Assembly (NCBI GenBank): GCA_030734395.1
Contig: JAUZTG010000015.1
Location: forward strand, 248,001-312,000
DNA from: Sarocladium kiliense
Lineage: Eukaryota; Ascomycota; Sordariomycetes; Hypocreales; Sarocladiaceae
Length of the DNA stretch: 64,000 nucleotides
Direction: 5' to 3'
Part shown: in pieces, positions 1 through 9,748 of the stretch
How the letters are laid out: each line of letters opens with the position of its first letter
Numbering within the stretch: the stretch's first letter is position 1
Translations under genes and position numbers: made by a program
Notes under the pieces: generated by a model
The model's input: only the letters and a program-made list of their open reading frames with translations
Databases searched by the model: none
Told to the model about the DNA's origin: nothing

Positions 1-2
1 GC

Positions 3-293
3 GAGCCTGCAGAAGAACTTCTGAGCCAGCGGATCCCAATTATCAAGAACAAGGAGAAGGCAGAAGTGGTCAAAGGCAAGACCTACACGGTCGTTCTACC
101 CATTGTACCAACTTCGTATATCTTTGAGCCTGGGTACAGACTCAATGTCGAGATTGGGGCTTGCGGCACAGCTGCGACGATACCGATCATGAGGCACAAT
201 GGAGGGGACCGGACTGCTGAGAGGTTTGGTGGTAAGAACAGCATCTTGGCTGGTAGTAGGCTGGTTCTTCCTCGGGTCAGACGTACATATTAG
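3..293 (+). CDS. CocE/NonD-type hydrolase, 3' end only (partial)
   Basis: The open frame runs in from the left edge (codons begin at base 3) and ends at a TAG at 291-293, giving the last 96 residues of a longer protein. It includes a stretch of the type TYTVVLPIVPTSYIFEPGYR followed by LNVEIG. This is the jelly-roll C-terminal domain found in CocE/NonD and X-Pro dipeptidyl-peptidase-like serine hydrolases, where a 'P.S..F..GHR+R++I' strand pattern is typical. The catalytic alpha/beta-hydrolase part would lie outside the window, so substrate and activity cannot be judged. It is convergent with THI4, whose stop is 395 bp away on the other strand. Confidence 0.7.
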   Translation, partial: EPAEELLSQRIPIIKNKEKAEVVKGKTYTVVLPIVPTSYIFEPGYRLNVEIGACGTAATIPIMRHNGGDRTAERFGGKNSILAGSRLVLPRVRRTY

Positions 294-687
294 ATGTTCA
301 TACTTCTTAGAGGTCAATTGATGAGCGCAGCGCTTCCCGGTCAACACCAACCTTATCCACCTGCCACCGTAGCAATGGGTGGGTTACTAGGCCCTCGCGA
401 TTCATAAGTGGCTATTGAGTTCGAGTGGCTGATCCGCGGGGTCGGTGTCGAGGCCTAGCTTGACTGAAGGCAAAATTATGATCGCTGTTCTGATTTGTTG
501 GTAGATTCATTTGTCAGACCACTTCTAGGAGTCAAATGTTTACGTGTTCGAAGATGTCATGACATGGATTGTAAAAGAGTGTGGGTGGTTTTATTGTTCT
601 AGCGCGAACAGTGTCCAAGCCGTCCTTGAATGAGCGAATCTGGTCTCCCTCCCTCCGATTCATGTTCAAGATGTATGATGAATCCCT
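294..687. other. Intergenic, convergent 3' ends
   Basis: This 394-bp spacer lies between two convergent genes and should hold both 3' UTRs and polyadenylation regions. I see no ORF with coding character, repeat or RNA gene in it. Confidence 0.6.
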
Positions 688-1785
688 CTAGAAAGCATTG
701 GCCTTCTTACGGGCGTCAAAGACCTTGAGAGCCTCCTCAGCAGCCTTGACACCAGAGAGGGCCATAGCACCAAAGGTAGGGCCTGGGCAGGCTTGTCAGC
801 ATATATCCGAAGACGACAAACCATTTTGCAATTAGACTTACCCATTCGGTTGGCACCATCAACCTCGGAAAGTTCCATGCCTCCAACGATAAGTCCGGGA
901 ACAATCTCGCGAGTGTTCTTGACAATAGCGTCCTCAGCAGTGTTCATGTCCAGACCACGCATACCACCAAGCTTCTCAATTCGCTGCATGCTAACGAGAC
1001 GCTTGACAGAGAAAGCACCCATGGGGCCATCGTGACCAGTGGTGGAGATGATCAGAGGTGCATTGATGGTGTTAGGGTCCATGCAAGACTGGTCGTCGTG
1101 GTGCATAGCAACCAGAGTCCAGTTAGTGACGACACCGGCGATGCGGACCCCTTCCTCAGAAGGGCGGGTGATGAGATCCTCAACGCAAGTAGCATTGAAG
1201 AGCTTAATGTTGGGCATCTGAAGCACCTTGGACATGATAGTCGAGGTGAAGAGAGCCGCGTGCTTGACCACGACATAAGCGCCCTCGTCTTCGTACGGGA
1301 CACCAATCTCGCGAAGGAAAGCATCAGCAGGCTTGCGCATGACCATGGCTGAGAAGAGCTGACCGCCAAGCCAGGCACCACCACCGGGGGAGACGGATGC
1401 CTCTATGATGGCGATGCGAAGGTCGGGTCGCTGCTTTGCGAGGACGTAGGCGGCACTGAGACCGCAAGATCCAGCGCCAATGATGACAATATCCGACTCG
1501 GCGTACTCGTCGAGGTCCTGAATGATCGGTCAGACACCGAGCTCAGAAAGGTTTACATCAGAGCTGACAAACCTTGAAGTAGCGGCGTGTCATAGCGCGA
1601 GAGACTTGGCTCTCGCGAATGGGAGCGAACTTGAAAGAGTTCCAATCGCCCTCGAAGATGCCATTGAGAGCGTCAGTCTGCAGACCTCCTGTGCCAAGGT
1701 CAACCTTGACAGGGAACTGCTTGGTGCTAGGAGCAGCAAGCTCAGCAGAGCGCTGGGTGGGCGAGATGGCAGCGGGGGGGCTCAT
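688..1785 (-). CDS. THI4: Thiamine thiazole synthase (THI4 family), 3 coding exons
   Basis: Makes the adenylated thiazole carboxylate half of thiamine from NAD and glycine, using its own cysteine as sulfur donor (a suicide enzyme in fungi). Coding exons: 1785-1573, 1517-842 and 782-688 (327 aa). Introns 1572-1518 and 841-783 have GT-AG ends and keep frame. Visible features: a dinucleotide-binding GAGSCGLS near residue 87, SPGGGAWLGGQ, and the sulfur-donor motif HHDDQSCMDPNT with the donor Cys at about residue 216. The sequence GGMELSEVDGANRMGPTFGAM spans the last intron. The donor Cys is present, so this looks like the single-turnover form. The start at 1785 is chosen because MSPPAAI is the usual fungal N-terminus; it lies just 3' of a leader intron carrying a TPP riboswitch. 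Confidence 0.97.
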
Positions 1786-1798
1786 GTTGGCGATGATG

Positions 1799-2002
1799 CT
1801 AGATTTAGGTGTTAGATTCCATCCGGATTTCAGGGAGGCGAGGAGAGCATGATCCTTTCGCTGGTATTATCCAGATCAAGTTCAGGGCCGTCTAATCTCA
1901 GCCACACTCCCCTTCCGCCTCGAATTGCAAGCGTTGCAGAGGCAAAGCATTACAAGCCGAGGCGGAAGAAGAGTGGGCACCGGCTCATGCGACACTTATT
2001 AC
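1799..2002 (-). other. 5'-leader intron of THI4
   Basis: Donor CAG|GTAATA at 2003/2002 and acceptor TAG at 1801-1799, with a TCTAAC branch-like motif at about 1815-1810. The intron is 204 nt long, encloses the whole TPP aptamer, and ends 13 nt before the THI4 start codon. Fungal THI4 and NMT1 genes commonly carry the riboswitch in such a leader intron. Confidence 0.75.
1847..1990 (-). promoter_or_regulatory. TPP riboswitch (THI-box aptamer)
   Basis: Reading the minus strand, the conserved THI-box pieces occur in order: CTGAGA at about 1902-1897, then a GAACTTGATCTGG segment and GATAATACCAGCGAAAGGA ending near 1851. P1 is formed by GCATGAGCC (1990-1982) with GGATCATGC (1855-1847), with one mismatch. 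A variable P3 helix is formed by CTTCCGCCTCG with its exact complement CGAGGCGGAAG around a loop of about 35 nt. This is the pattern of the eukaryotic TPP aptamer that controls splicing of thiamine genes. High TPP would be expected to lower THI4 expression. Confidence 0.95.
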
Positions 2003-2048
2003 CTGAAGAGTGATCATCTTTGGATACATCACCACCGAAAGTAGCCAT

Positions 2049-2872
2049 GATGGCGGGCAGCTCGCTCGCAAGGAGAAGCGGGTACCGATTGAAGTTTACT
2101 GGAGGCCGGGAGGCGGGTCAGTCTGGTCCAGGCTTCAATGGCATTTCAGTACAAACTTGTAGCTTTAGGGCTGTAATTTTGTTTTAGCGACGAGTCGATG
2201 TGTAGATCTGGCGATTGGTGAAGAAGTAACAAAGAAATTGAGGGCGACGTCTTTGCGGACGCTCCGTTATATAAGGACGCGTTCCTCCACCACCTTCAGG
2301 CCGATGTCGCCACTACCCCTCTCTCGATGTGCGTGACAGTGTGGGGGCTCACTCGCCAAGTTGAGTAGATAACCATGAACTCTAACAAGTGAGAGATTAT
2401 TTTGTTGGTTGCAATTAGTCGAGGAGATGATGATATTGGCCAATGCAATATTCTGGTCTCCACTGCTACGTTGGCAATGGTCCGGACGTCCGGGACTACC
2501 CGGTGCTGGCCGAGTACGATGGTCGATGGGATGAGTAACACTCATTCCACGCCATAGTTTAGAGTTTGCAGACTTACGCTGGGATGATTTCAGACAAATT
2601 ATGTCTAGAATAGTAGCTGTCAAGTCGAAGACTACTACTACCTTAGGTCTGCTGCATGAACCAGGGGCAATCTCGGCAGGAGAAGGGATCAATTCCCTCG
2701 GCGGGTTGCTTCAACGGGGAATTGGTCTAAATCACATTTGGCTATATACCTCTATGTCCCTGCGTACTCTACGGAGCCCTGTCTAGGGTGATCGACGATC
2801 CTGCACATCCCGTTGCCTGTCAACAAATGCAAATACGCTTAGCTGATCAAGTTCCATGCTATGTACCCATGC
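2049..2872. other. THI4 promoter region / 3' flank of the NLR gene
   Basis: Apart from the TATA-like site, no gene is supported here. Open frames in this stretch (for example 2267-2692 on the minus strand) resemble no family I know and overlap the presumed promoter. Confidence 0.5.
2267..2274 (-). promoter_or_regulatory. Candidate TATA box of THI4
   Basis: TTATATAA lies about 220 nt upstream of the uORF ATG on the THI4 strand. It would place the transcript start near 2235-2245. This is position and sequence only. Confidence 0.4.
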
Positions 2873-5800
2873 TCATTCCTCATCATCGCTTCCATGGGCC
2901 ATCGCGGCCGAAGATGTAGTATTGACGAGGGCTCTGATCTCCTTGGCATCCTGTGTCTTTCCTTGATGTCTAAGCACGTTGATCAGCTTCCTGCTCGCCA
3001 ACAAGGTAGTGGGATGCTTCGGTCCCAAATGCCTTAGCATTTCCATGAAGCAACTCCGTAAGTTTTCTTCAGCAGCCTCATACCGTCCCATCTTGTGGAA
3101 CAGCGTCCCCTGCTCCATCAACAGATGCTGCGTGCTCATACTCATTCCATTCCCAATCTTGGCAGCAGTGGCTATTCCAGACTCTAGCTCTCGTTGTGCC
3201 GCGCCATACTGGCCTCTGCGTCTTGCGCATTTGCCGACGTGGAGCGCAAGCCGTGCTCTTGCCGCGTCGTAGGAACGTCGACGTCTCTCCAACGGCACCG
3301 CATCGAGAGTCTTCTGAAGACCAGAAAGGCACTCTTCCGCCTCGTCAAGGAAGTGCTTTGAGGTGTAGAACTTCCCCAGCGAGTTCCACGCGTCCCAGGT
3401 GAAGTCTTGAAGCACCGGCGGATCAAGTCGTAATGCTAGATCCAGGGCTTCCTGAAGCTTCAACCTTGCAGCATCAGTCTGGTTGTGCCAAAGTATACGA
3501 CCGTGAAGACGAAGGGTGTCGACGCGCATTCTTGCTAGGTATGCGGCATCGTCCTTGTTCTCCAAATGGATTGTGTCCGGATTGGCATGCTTTTCTAAGA
3601 CGGCAAAGACCTCGCCGCACTTTTGGTATCGCCTAGCCCTCTTGAAGATGCCGGCAATGCGGTAAAGTCCCTTGATAGACTCCCTGTGACTTAGTGTTGC
3701 CTTTGTCAGACCATCACCATCGGTGCTGCTCATGATCTCCGTTGTCCATCTGAGAACACTGTTTGCGTGAGGGATCCAACCGTCGAAATGGGCCCACCCT
3801 TGAACTGTTGACTTATTCATTGCAGCGAACAGGCTGAGAGCGACGTTCAGGGAAGCGACTCTTTCGCTTTGGTTCTGCATTCGCATCGCCCACGTGTGGA
3901 CCACAGGGTGCATGGAGAAAGTCCTCGTAGCCTTGGTCTTCGAGGTCGCCGTCGACACTTGCACCCTTTCGACCAAGCCGTAGTCCGCCAATAATCCCAT
4001 GGCATCAAAGAACCTTGTCTGCTCACGCGAGAGTTTGATGAGCCAAAGTGGAAGCCCTTGCCGTAGAATGCGTTCCTCCGGTCTGCTGGGCTCTGGCGGT
4101 TCATTCGAACGGAACCGACTCCGGATGTCTTGCATGCGTCCTCGCAGTGTGAGTCCTCGCAGTGTGAGAGTTGTCTCCTCGGTTACTGAGGACTTAGTTA
4201 CTGCAGGTTCAGGATCGCTGGGTTCGGAATGTTTTCCTTGTCGCAGAAGGTCGTGCCAAAAGCTGTTGTTGTCAAATAGTGCCCAGGCCTTCAGTAACTC
4301 AAATGCTGGTGGCCCAAAGGGCAATTTGGAGCGGATGCGATCGAGGGACAGCTCCCAAGTGATGGCCATGGCAGTGTGATAGTCTGAAGGTCCTCGGCTT
4401 CCAGTCATCCCAGTCCTACCGCCTGCGATATGGTGCCACTGTTGGTTCCACAGCTGGATGTACTCAGAAACAGAACATGCTTCTCGTCTCATATAGATAG
4501 CAGCCCCAGCAATGGCAAGCGGTAGCCCTTGCAGCATGCCATCTCCCAGTAGGGTATTGCTATCTTCATCGACACCTGGAGAGTCTCAATGCCAAATTCT
4601 TAGACACATCATCAAACGGTTTAGTTACTTACCTAGGCTTTGTTCATACCATTTGTCAAATATTAAGCGGCTCATGGGAAGGTCCACAACCTTCAGCGTA
4701 ATGCCCTTGCCATACTCTTTCATCCCTTCTAACCTAGTAGTGATGATGATCGAGCCATGGTTGCCGGGCATATACTTTCGTACATCAAAAGAGCCTCGTT
4801 GAACGTCATCCTTCAGCGCAGGATCGAGATCAACGTTGTCAAAGATGACGAGCCACGAACGGTTGTCGCCCTGACGAAGCCAGCCCAAGACATCCTGGAC
4901 GACTTGCTCTTTCTCCTCCTCGGATTTTGCATGGCCTCGGCGGCTTTGTTCCGGGATTTGGCCTTCTGGTATTCGCCTTGCGCACTCGGTGAAGCTCTCG
5001 TAAAGCTCGGCTTTGTCATTACCTCGTAGCCAGAAAATGGAACTGAAGTGCCTCTGGTGGCGAATGGCAAAGTTGATTGCCAGTTGTGTCTTGCCTATAC
5101 CTCCCATGCCATGCAAGATGTACAAGCGGCGATTGTCGTGTCCATGATCCTCGCTGAGCAGGCACTGTTCCATATCTTTCATCTCACCAGGACGATCAAC
5201 GAAACGATCTTTTACGAACGGTATGCCTTCAAGAGTGAAAGGAGTCGCGTAAGGCCCAGAGTCTGAGTACTTCTGCCATTAGCTAGGCTTATACAAGGTC
5301 ACCGCATCAGCGTCATCCCGAGCCCAACCCGCGCCTCGGGGCAAGGAAGCTGACGTACAGATTCTGCCAGCCAAAGCGCCAGCACATGATTCCAGCTTAT
5401 CCACAACACTCGGCTGCTGGCAGTAGGTTCTAGTGGCTGACTTCATGGCTCCCTTCTTCTGACATTCGTCCAGTGCAATCCCGCTGAGTCCTCGGTCTAC
5501 ATTGAAGCGAAAGTAACGCGGATCACGGCCGAGATCTGTGCCAGCAAATTCCTGTGCCTGTCGCTCAGTGTTTGTGGCAAGATCTACCATCGCATCGAAG
5601 AGCACCTTGACATCAGAAGATTCGCGGTCTTTCAGCTCCGGTACGCCAGTGCCGATAGAGATGAGGCATTTGAGTTGCGACTGCAAGCCTTTCTCTGGTG
5701 TCTGTCCCTTAGCCCAAGTATAGCCAGCTTGCTCGCACAGAATACGGATAGGATTGTTGTGTAGGATTCCACCGTCTGTGAAAGTTTCAGAGTCAATAAC

Positions 5801-6441
5801 CATCCCGTCAAAGTAACCTTGGGCAGCAGACGTAGCACGGCACGCCTCCCAGATCTGCACTCTGTCCAAGAGATCGTTGCCCTGTGGTGATCGGTAGCTT
5901 CGCAACGTGACGGTGCTATGGTGGCCATCCGCAGCACAAAGGAATCTGTCCGGGTCAGAAAAGCATCAAAGTGGGCTTCTTAAACAAGCTTGACTCACAC
6001 TTTGCAGTCGTCTGCGCTCGGTGTCTTAAGGAGGGCTTCTTCCTGCAAGCCAGCTTCCTTAACGACCGCCTTGATAGCTGCCTCCAATTTCGCCGAATCG
6101 TACCGTGGGCTCACATCCAAATGAGATCCGCCACCGCCCATTCTAGGCTTGATCGGAAGCCACTTGCGATCTTCAGGAGCAAAGATCTGACTGGACAGCT
6201 TGATATATGCCGCGATGCACTCATCCACAGACATTTTCAGGCGTCCAAGCATGACGGCAATCAGACCGCCTGTGCTGGTGCCGCCGATCATATCGAAGAC
6301 ATCACAAGGCTTGGGAAGTTCCGTCGCATTGGGGTCAAGGTCTTGGAGCTTGTCCATGAGGTTGCGCAAGATGTACAGCGACGAGAGACCTCGGACGCCG
6401 CCGCCGTCGAAACAGAGCAGACAAAGCCCACCCGGTGCCAT
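2873..6441 (-). CDS. Fungal NLR: patatin-like phospholipase / NB-ARC / TPR protein, 4 exons
   Basis: Exons 6441-5999, 5945-5359, 5262-4633 and 4575-2873 join in frame to 1120 aa. Residues about 1-340 form a patatin domain: oxyanion loop DGGGVRG, nucleophile elbow GGTSTGG and catalytic Asp in FTDGGILHNNP. Residues about 345-600 form an NB-ARC domain: a VKDRFVDRPGEM entry motif, P-loop GMGGIGKTQ (Lys about 401), Walker B WLVIFDNVD and SIIITTR. The C-terminal half is helical with TPR-like units such as GRYEAAEENLRSC and GKTQDAKEI. This architecture is that of fungal NLRs acting in non-self recognition and regulated cell death (PLP-1 and VIC2 types). All catalytic and nucleotide-binding residues look intact. 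The third exon start (CAG at 5265-5263) is the least certain join; a nearby alternative AG would create a stop. The ATG at 6441 gives the usual short N-terminus before the patatin fold. Confidence 0.88.
4139..4168 (-). repeat. 15-bp direct tandem duplication inside the NLR gene
   Basis: Two perfect adjacent copies of TCCTCGCAGTGTGAG (plus strand). In the protein this gives the doubled pentapeptide in TLRGLTLRGR, located between the NB-ARC and TPR parts. Frame is preserved. Confidence 0.9.
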
Positions 6442-7133
6442 GATGGCAAGCGATGTTGAATCTGAGCGATAGCTTTGGGCGAAAGGCAAGCGTGGATGGT
6501 TAGCCGCCCGCGATAGGCCCAGGGTGATGGTGAGGAGAGACAAGTCAAGCGACCATGGCGCAGGCAGCCGAGACAAGGCTCTCTCAGTTATAAAACATCT
6601 GCACATCGGCTTCGCCGCACTTCAACCCCGGTCTTTACTTGCGTTGGCGCCTCTCCATGGCTGTGTTGTAGGCGCTTACGACCAGCTCAGACCAGGCCAG
6701 CCAATGAAGACGCAGTGGCTCATCCTGTTGCAGGGGGTTCTGCATATGCATTGTCTAAGCGCCAGTTCAGCAGTCAGTAGTCAACAGTCCATATCCGCTT
6801 CAAAGACGTGCATTCTTCCGCATGGTCCTGTGGTGCTGTGCTTGCATTGCCTGGTAAATCCAGCGACTTACACCCGATCTACGAAGTGATGGAGCCGTCA
6901 CGCTTCGACCACGGTAGTAGAGATCTGTGAATTATGTTTTATGAATTGGCAGTATAATCAGGGCTGCGATCTAAATTTCTAAAACTATGAAGCAGCCGTA
7001 GAATTGTGTAAACAGTCTTCAGACAACTGAGTGGCCTTGCCATACGGCGATGGAGAACTCACAGCTTGTCTCCACCACTCAACTTGGCCAAGCCTATCTA
7101 ACAATTCCCCTAAAGCAGATGAAGAAATTGCTC
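6442..7133. other. Intergenic, NLR promoter
   Basis: A spacer of 692 bp that should hold the 5' region of the NLR gene and the 3' UTR of the secreted protein gene. No further gene or repeat seen. Confidence 0.5.
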
Positions 7134-8366
7134 TTAACTATCGCTAGTAAATCCGCCTACATTGCCATTGAAAATAACATAGGCAAGCTGATTCGAACTC
7201 TGCTTGTAGGCTGTCCACTGCACAAGATTGGTCGTGCTATGCGCAGCTGTAGGGTCGAGTTCCAGGTAGCAGTTTGTCGATCCGCCAGACTGGAAAAATC
7301 CAATCTCACAGGTTGGATCTTGAGCACATAGGGAACAGCACTCGTAGGCGTTGTCCGCCACAAGAAGCACCTGGTTGTACGGACCGTCAGAGTAGCCGCC
7401 CTGCACATAGCTGCTCGAAGATGAGTCGTAGTCGGCAAAGTTCTCGTGGCTGCATTGGGCATAAGCAGTGGCCGTGGCAACATAAGCAGTATTGGTTGAA
7501 GTCGTAGTGGTCGTGGTAGACGTGACTGGAATAGTGGTGATGAGGACGGTGGCGGTGACAGTCGAGGTAGTCAGCACAGTCACGTCTGGCGGGAAAGACG
7601 TGCTTGTGATTGTCAGGGTTCGCTTCTTGGTCGAGACTGTGATCGGAGTAGGGGCAGTAACAGTGATCGTCTTCCCGCGCTTGGTTGTGTGGACAGCCTT
7701 CGGGACGGATGTCACAATATCGCAGTTGACCACCTCTGGCCATTTCTTCTTCTCGTTGCCACAAGGGGTCTGCTGGAATAGAAGTCGGTTTGCGGCTTTC
7801 TTGGCTCTGCTGACAAGGCCTCCTCCTCCCACCAATTGGTCGCGCTTCTCGGCAGCAGCAGAGTCCTGACTTCTCTTCTTTAGCGGAGCACCATCATCGC
7901 CTTGCATAGTCCATCCAGCAGGCAAGCTATCCTGAATGGGAACGAACCCATTCGGGGCCGCGATAGTGGTTGTAGTTCCAACCACTGTAGATGTACTATC
8001 AGTAGAGGTGAAGACCGAGGTGACGGTATCTAGAGTCGTGCTGATAGAGGTTGTAGTGGTTTTGTCAACCTTGACCGTGTTACGGGAGGCGCGGCCCTTC
8101 TTAGTAAGAGTTGTAACAATGATCTCAGTCTGCGTCAGCGTAACAGCTGGTGGTGTAATTGTCGTCTTGGGGTGCTGAACCTTGGTGTTGGTAATAGTAT
8201 AGGTCTCCGTGGCATGATGAACGTGTGTCGGGACACGCTGCAGCTTGCGGGCTCCAACAGTGGTACTACAAGTCTCCTCGACATAGACTTTGCCTTTGAC
8301 CTTCTGCCCACACGCTACGTCGAGTAGGCTAATGCCAATGATACAAATCTTCCAGAGGGAAGGCAT
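7134..8366 (-). CDS. Secreted Thr/Ser-rich protein with PAN/apple-like C-terminal domain
   Basis: A single exon of 410 aa. The N-terminus (MPSLWKICIIGISLLDVACG) is a clear signal peptide. Residues about 45-150 and 225-305 are rich in Thr, Ser and Val, as in O-glycosylated cell-wall stalks. Between them are basic pairs (KKRSQ, EKRDQ) that look like Kex2 cleavage sites, so the product may be cut in two. The last 110 residues hold six Cys in the pattern C...CC..C...C...C (AYECCSLCAQDPTCEIGFF, TNCYLELD), resembling fungal PAN/apple-like domains that bind carbohydrate or protein. No GPI signal is seen: the C-terminus is polar. Function unknown; wall-associated or extracellular is inferred. Confidence 0.75.
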   Translation of the reverse strand: MPSLWKICIIGISLLDVACGQKVKGKVYVEETCSTTVGARKLQRVPTHVHHATETYTITNTKVQHPKTTITPPAVTLTQTEIIVTTLTKKGRASRNTVKVDKTTTTSISTTLDTVTSVFTSTDSTSTVVGTTTTIAAPNGFVPIQDSLPAGWTMQGDDGAPLKKRSQDSAAAEKRDQLVGGGGLVSRAKKAANRLLFQQTPCGNEKKKWPEVVNCDIVTSVPKAVHTTKRGKTITVTAPTPITVSTKKRTLTITSTSFPPDVTVLTTSTVTATVLITTIPVTSTTTTTTSTNTAYVATATAYAQCSHENFADYDSSSSSYVQGGYSDGPYNQVLLVADNAYECCSLCAQDPTCEIGFFQSGGSTNCYLELDPTAAHSTTNLVQWTAYKQSSNQLAYVIFNGNVGGFTSDS

Positions 8367-9748
8367 CTTGACAGATCCGCTGAAGTTTTAGCTCGCCTCC
8401 TCTGGTGACCCTCAAAGAGATGATGAAGAATAGGCGACAAAATCGAGGCTTCATAGATTTTGCGGGAAACCAGAGCGCCAAGCAGCCGGGGCATTGCTAG
8501 TCCTCTTATACGTAAAGAACCGTGACAACGGAGGCGCTGTTCACTACTATTTGCAGAAATCGGGCCCGAACTTCTTCATTTTCCGACGATTTCCAACGTG
8601 GCCGGGTTCTAGGCATCAAGGACGCCATCTAGACTCGCGAAATGCCTCAGTGTGACCCTAAAGAGGCTATTAGACTGGGAGCAGCCAGACAGATTAGGAA
8701 AAGAAGTTGGGCTAGACCTCTCTTTTCTGACTGCTATTGCTTAGTCTGACTAACATAGACTATTGGAGGCAAGGAGCCTGCACCCCTAAAAAGGTCGGCT
8801 CAATCCCCCTGCGACTAACTAAACGCATAGGTGAAAGACACAACAGACTATTGCACTATTTATTAAGCCAGTTCTAGAAGTATTGGGAGCTAGTGGTTAC
8901 GGCCAGAGCTATGATCAGGATACAAACTAGACGAGACAAGACGCGATCTGGCTAACAACACGAAGATATCTCCGAGGACGACGCGCGTCCTGAGACTGGG
9001 GACAGTTTAGAACGATGCGAGTAACGAGCTGAAAATGGAATTGCACGGCGCCTCTGCTGGTGACTTAGATCAGCGGCTTAGCTGAAAGGCTTCGATGAGG
9101 TTTGAACAGCGCCGTTGCGCGCGCTATGACGGTGTCGAGGGAACTGCAGTGGTACGTTCTACCATAGTCTATACCGACAGCATCTCAGTCTTTAGGGAAA
9201 GGTAAGTTCATTGAACCCACCACATTTCCAGCAACCGGGCCACGGAACGAAGAGCGAAGCGCACTTTCAATCACCACATGCTTCAACCTATCAAAAGGAG
9301 GCCAAATCACAAATTTGATGTATTCCAGAATAGCGGTCACCTTGAGCGTCCAGAACTCCATTCAATATATGCTGTCTGCGCGGCAGCTAATCGGGTAAAC
9401 GGCAAGACACAGAGCGCTAAATTCAATAATACCCCATTGTTCATCTGGTGGCGTTTCTCATGTGGAAGCTTCAGGATGTCGTTGTCAATTCGGCCACAGC
9501 TCGGGCAACGCGACACAATGCTTGCGCCAATTATATTCACGTTGCATTGCTTTCCGCAGCATCATGTTAAGGAAATGCTCCTTCGCTGACAGACGGCTCG
9601 GCTTTGTCTTATCTAAATGTGAAGCAAGCATGCTGTACTAGTGACAAGTCCCAGCTCTCATGGGCCATGAAGCTCTTTTTGAGTCGTTTCCGAGATGAAA
9701 GCTCGTGCGGCTCTATTTGCGCGGGAAAAGTCCGCTGGGACCAAACCC
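8367..9748. other. Intergenic; no gene, possibly a decayed element
   Basis: About 1.4 kb. The part 8640-9130 is dense in stops in all frames, many of them TAG, and has an uneven texture unlike the flanking promoters. It could be a decayed mobile element, but I find no terminal repeats and no recognisable transposase or reverse transcriptase motif. The short ORF at 9278-9589 has no coding character. Confidence 0.35.
8511..8520 (-). promoter_or_regulatory. Candidate TATA element of the secreted protein gene
   Basis: TATAAGAGGA on the minus strand, about 145 nt upstream of the ATG at 8366. Confidence 0.3.

Larger units (their letters stand above)
1782..2048 (-). other. uORF in THI4 leader, joined across the riboswitch intron
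   Basis: An ATG at 2048-2046 opens a short frame of 46 nt (MATFGGDVSKDDHSS) that reaches the splice donor at 2003/2002. If the leader intron 2002-1799 is removed, the frame continues through 13 nt and stops at TGA 1784-1782. That TGA overlaps the THI4 ATG (1785-1783) as ATGA. The predicted peptide has 20 residues. Without splicing, the frame runs into the riboswitch instead. Coordinates and frame are read directly; translational effect is inferred. Confidence 0.6.
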
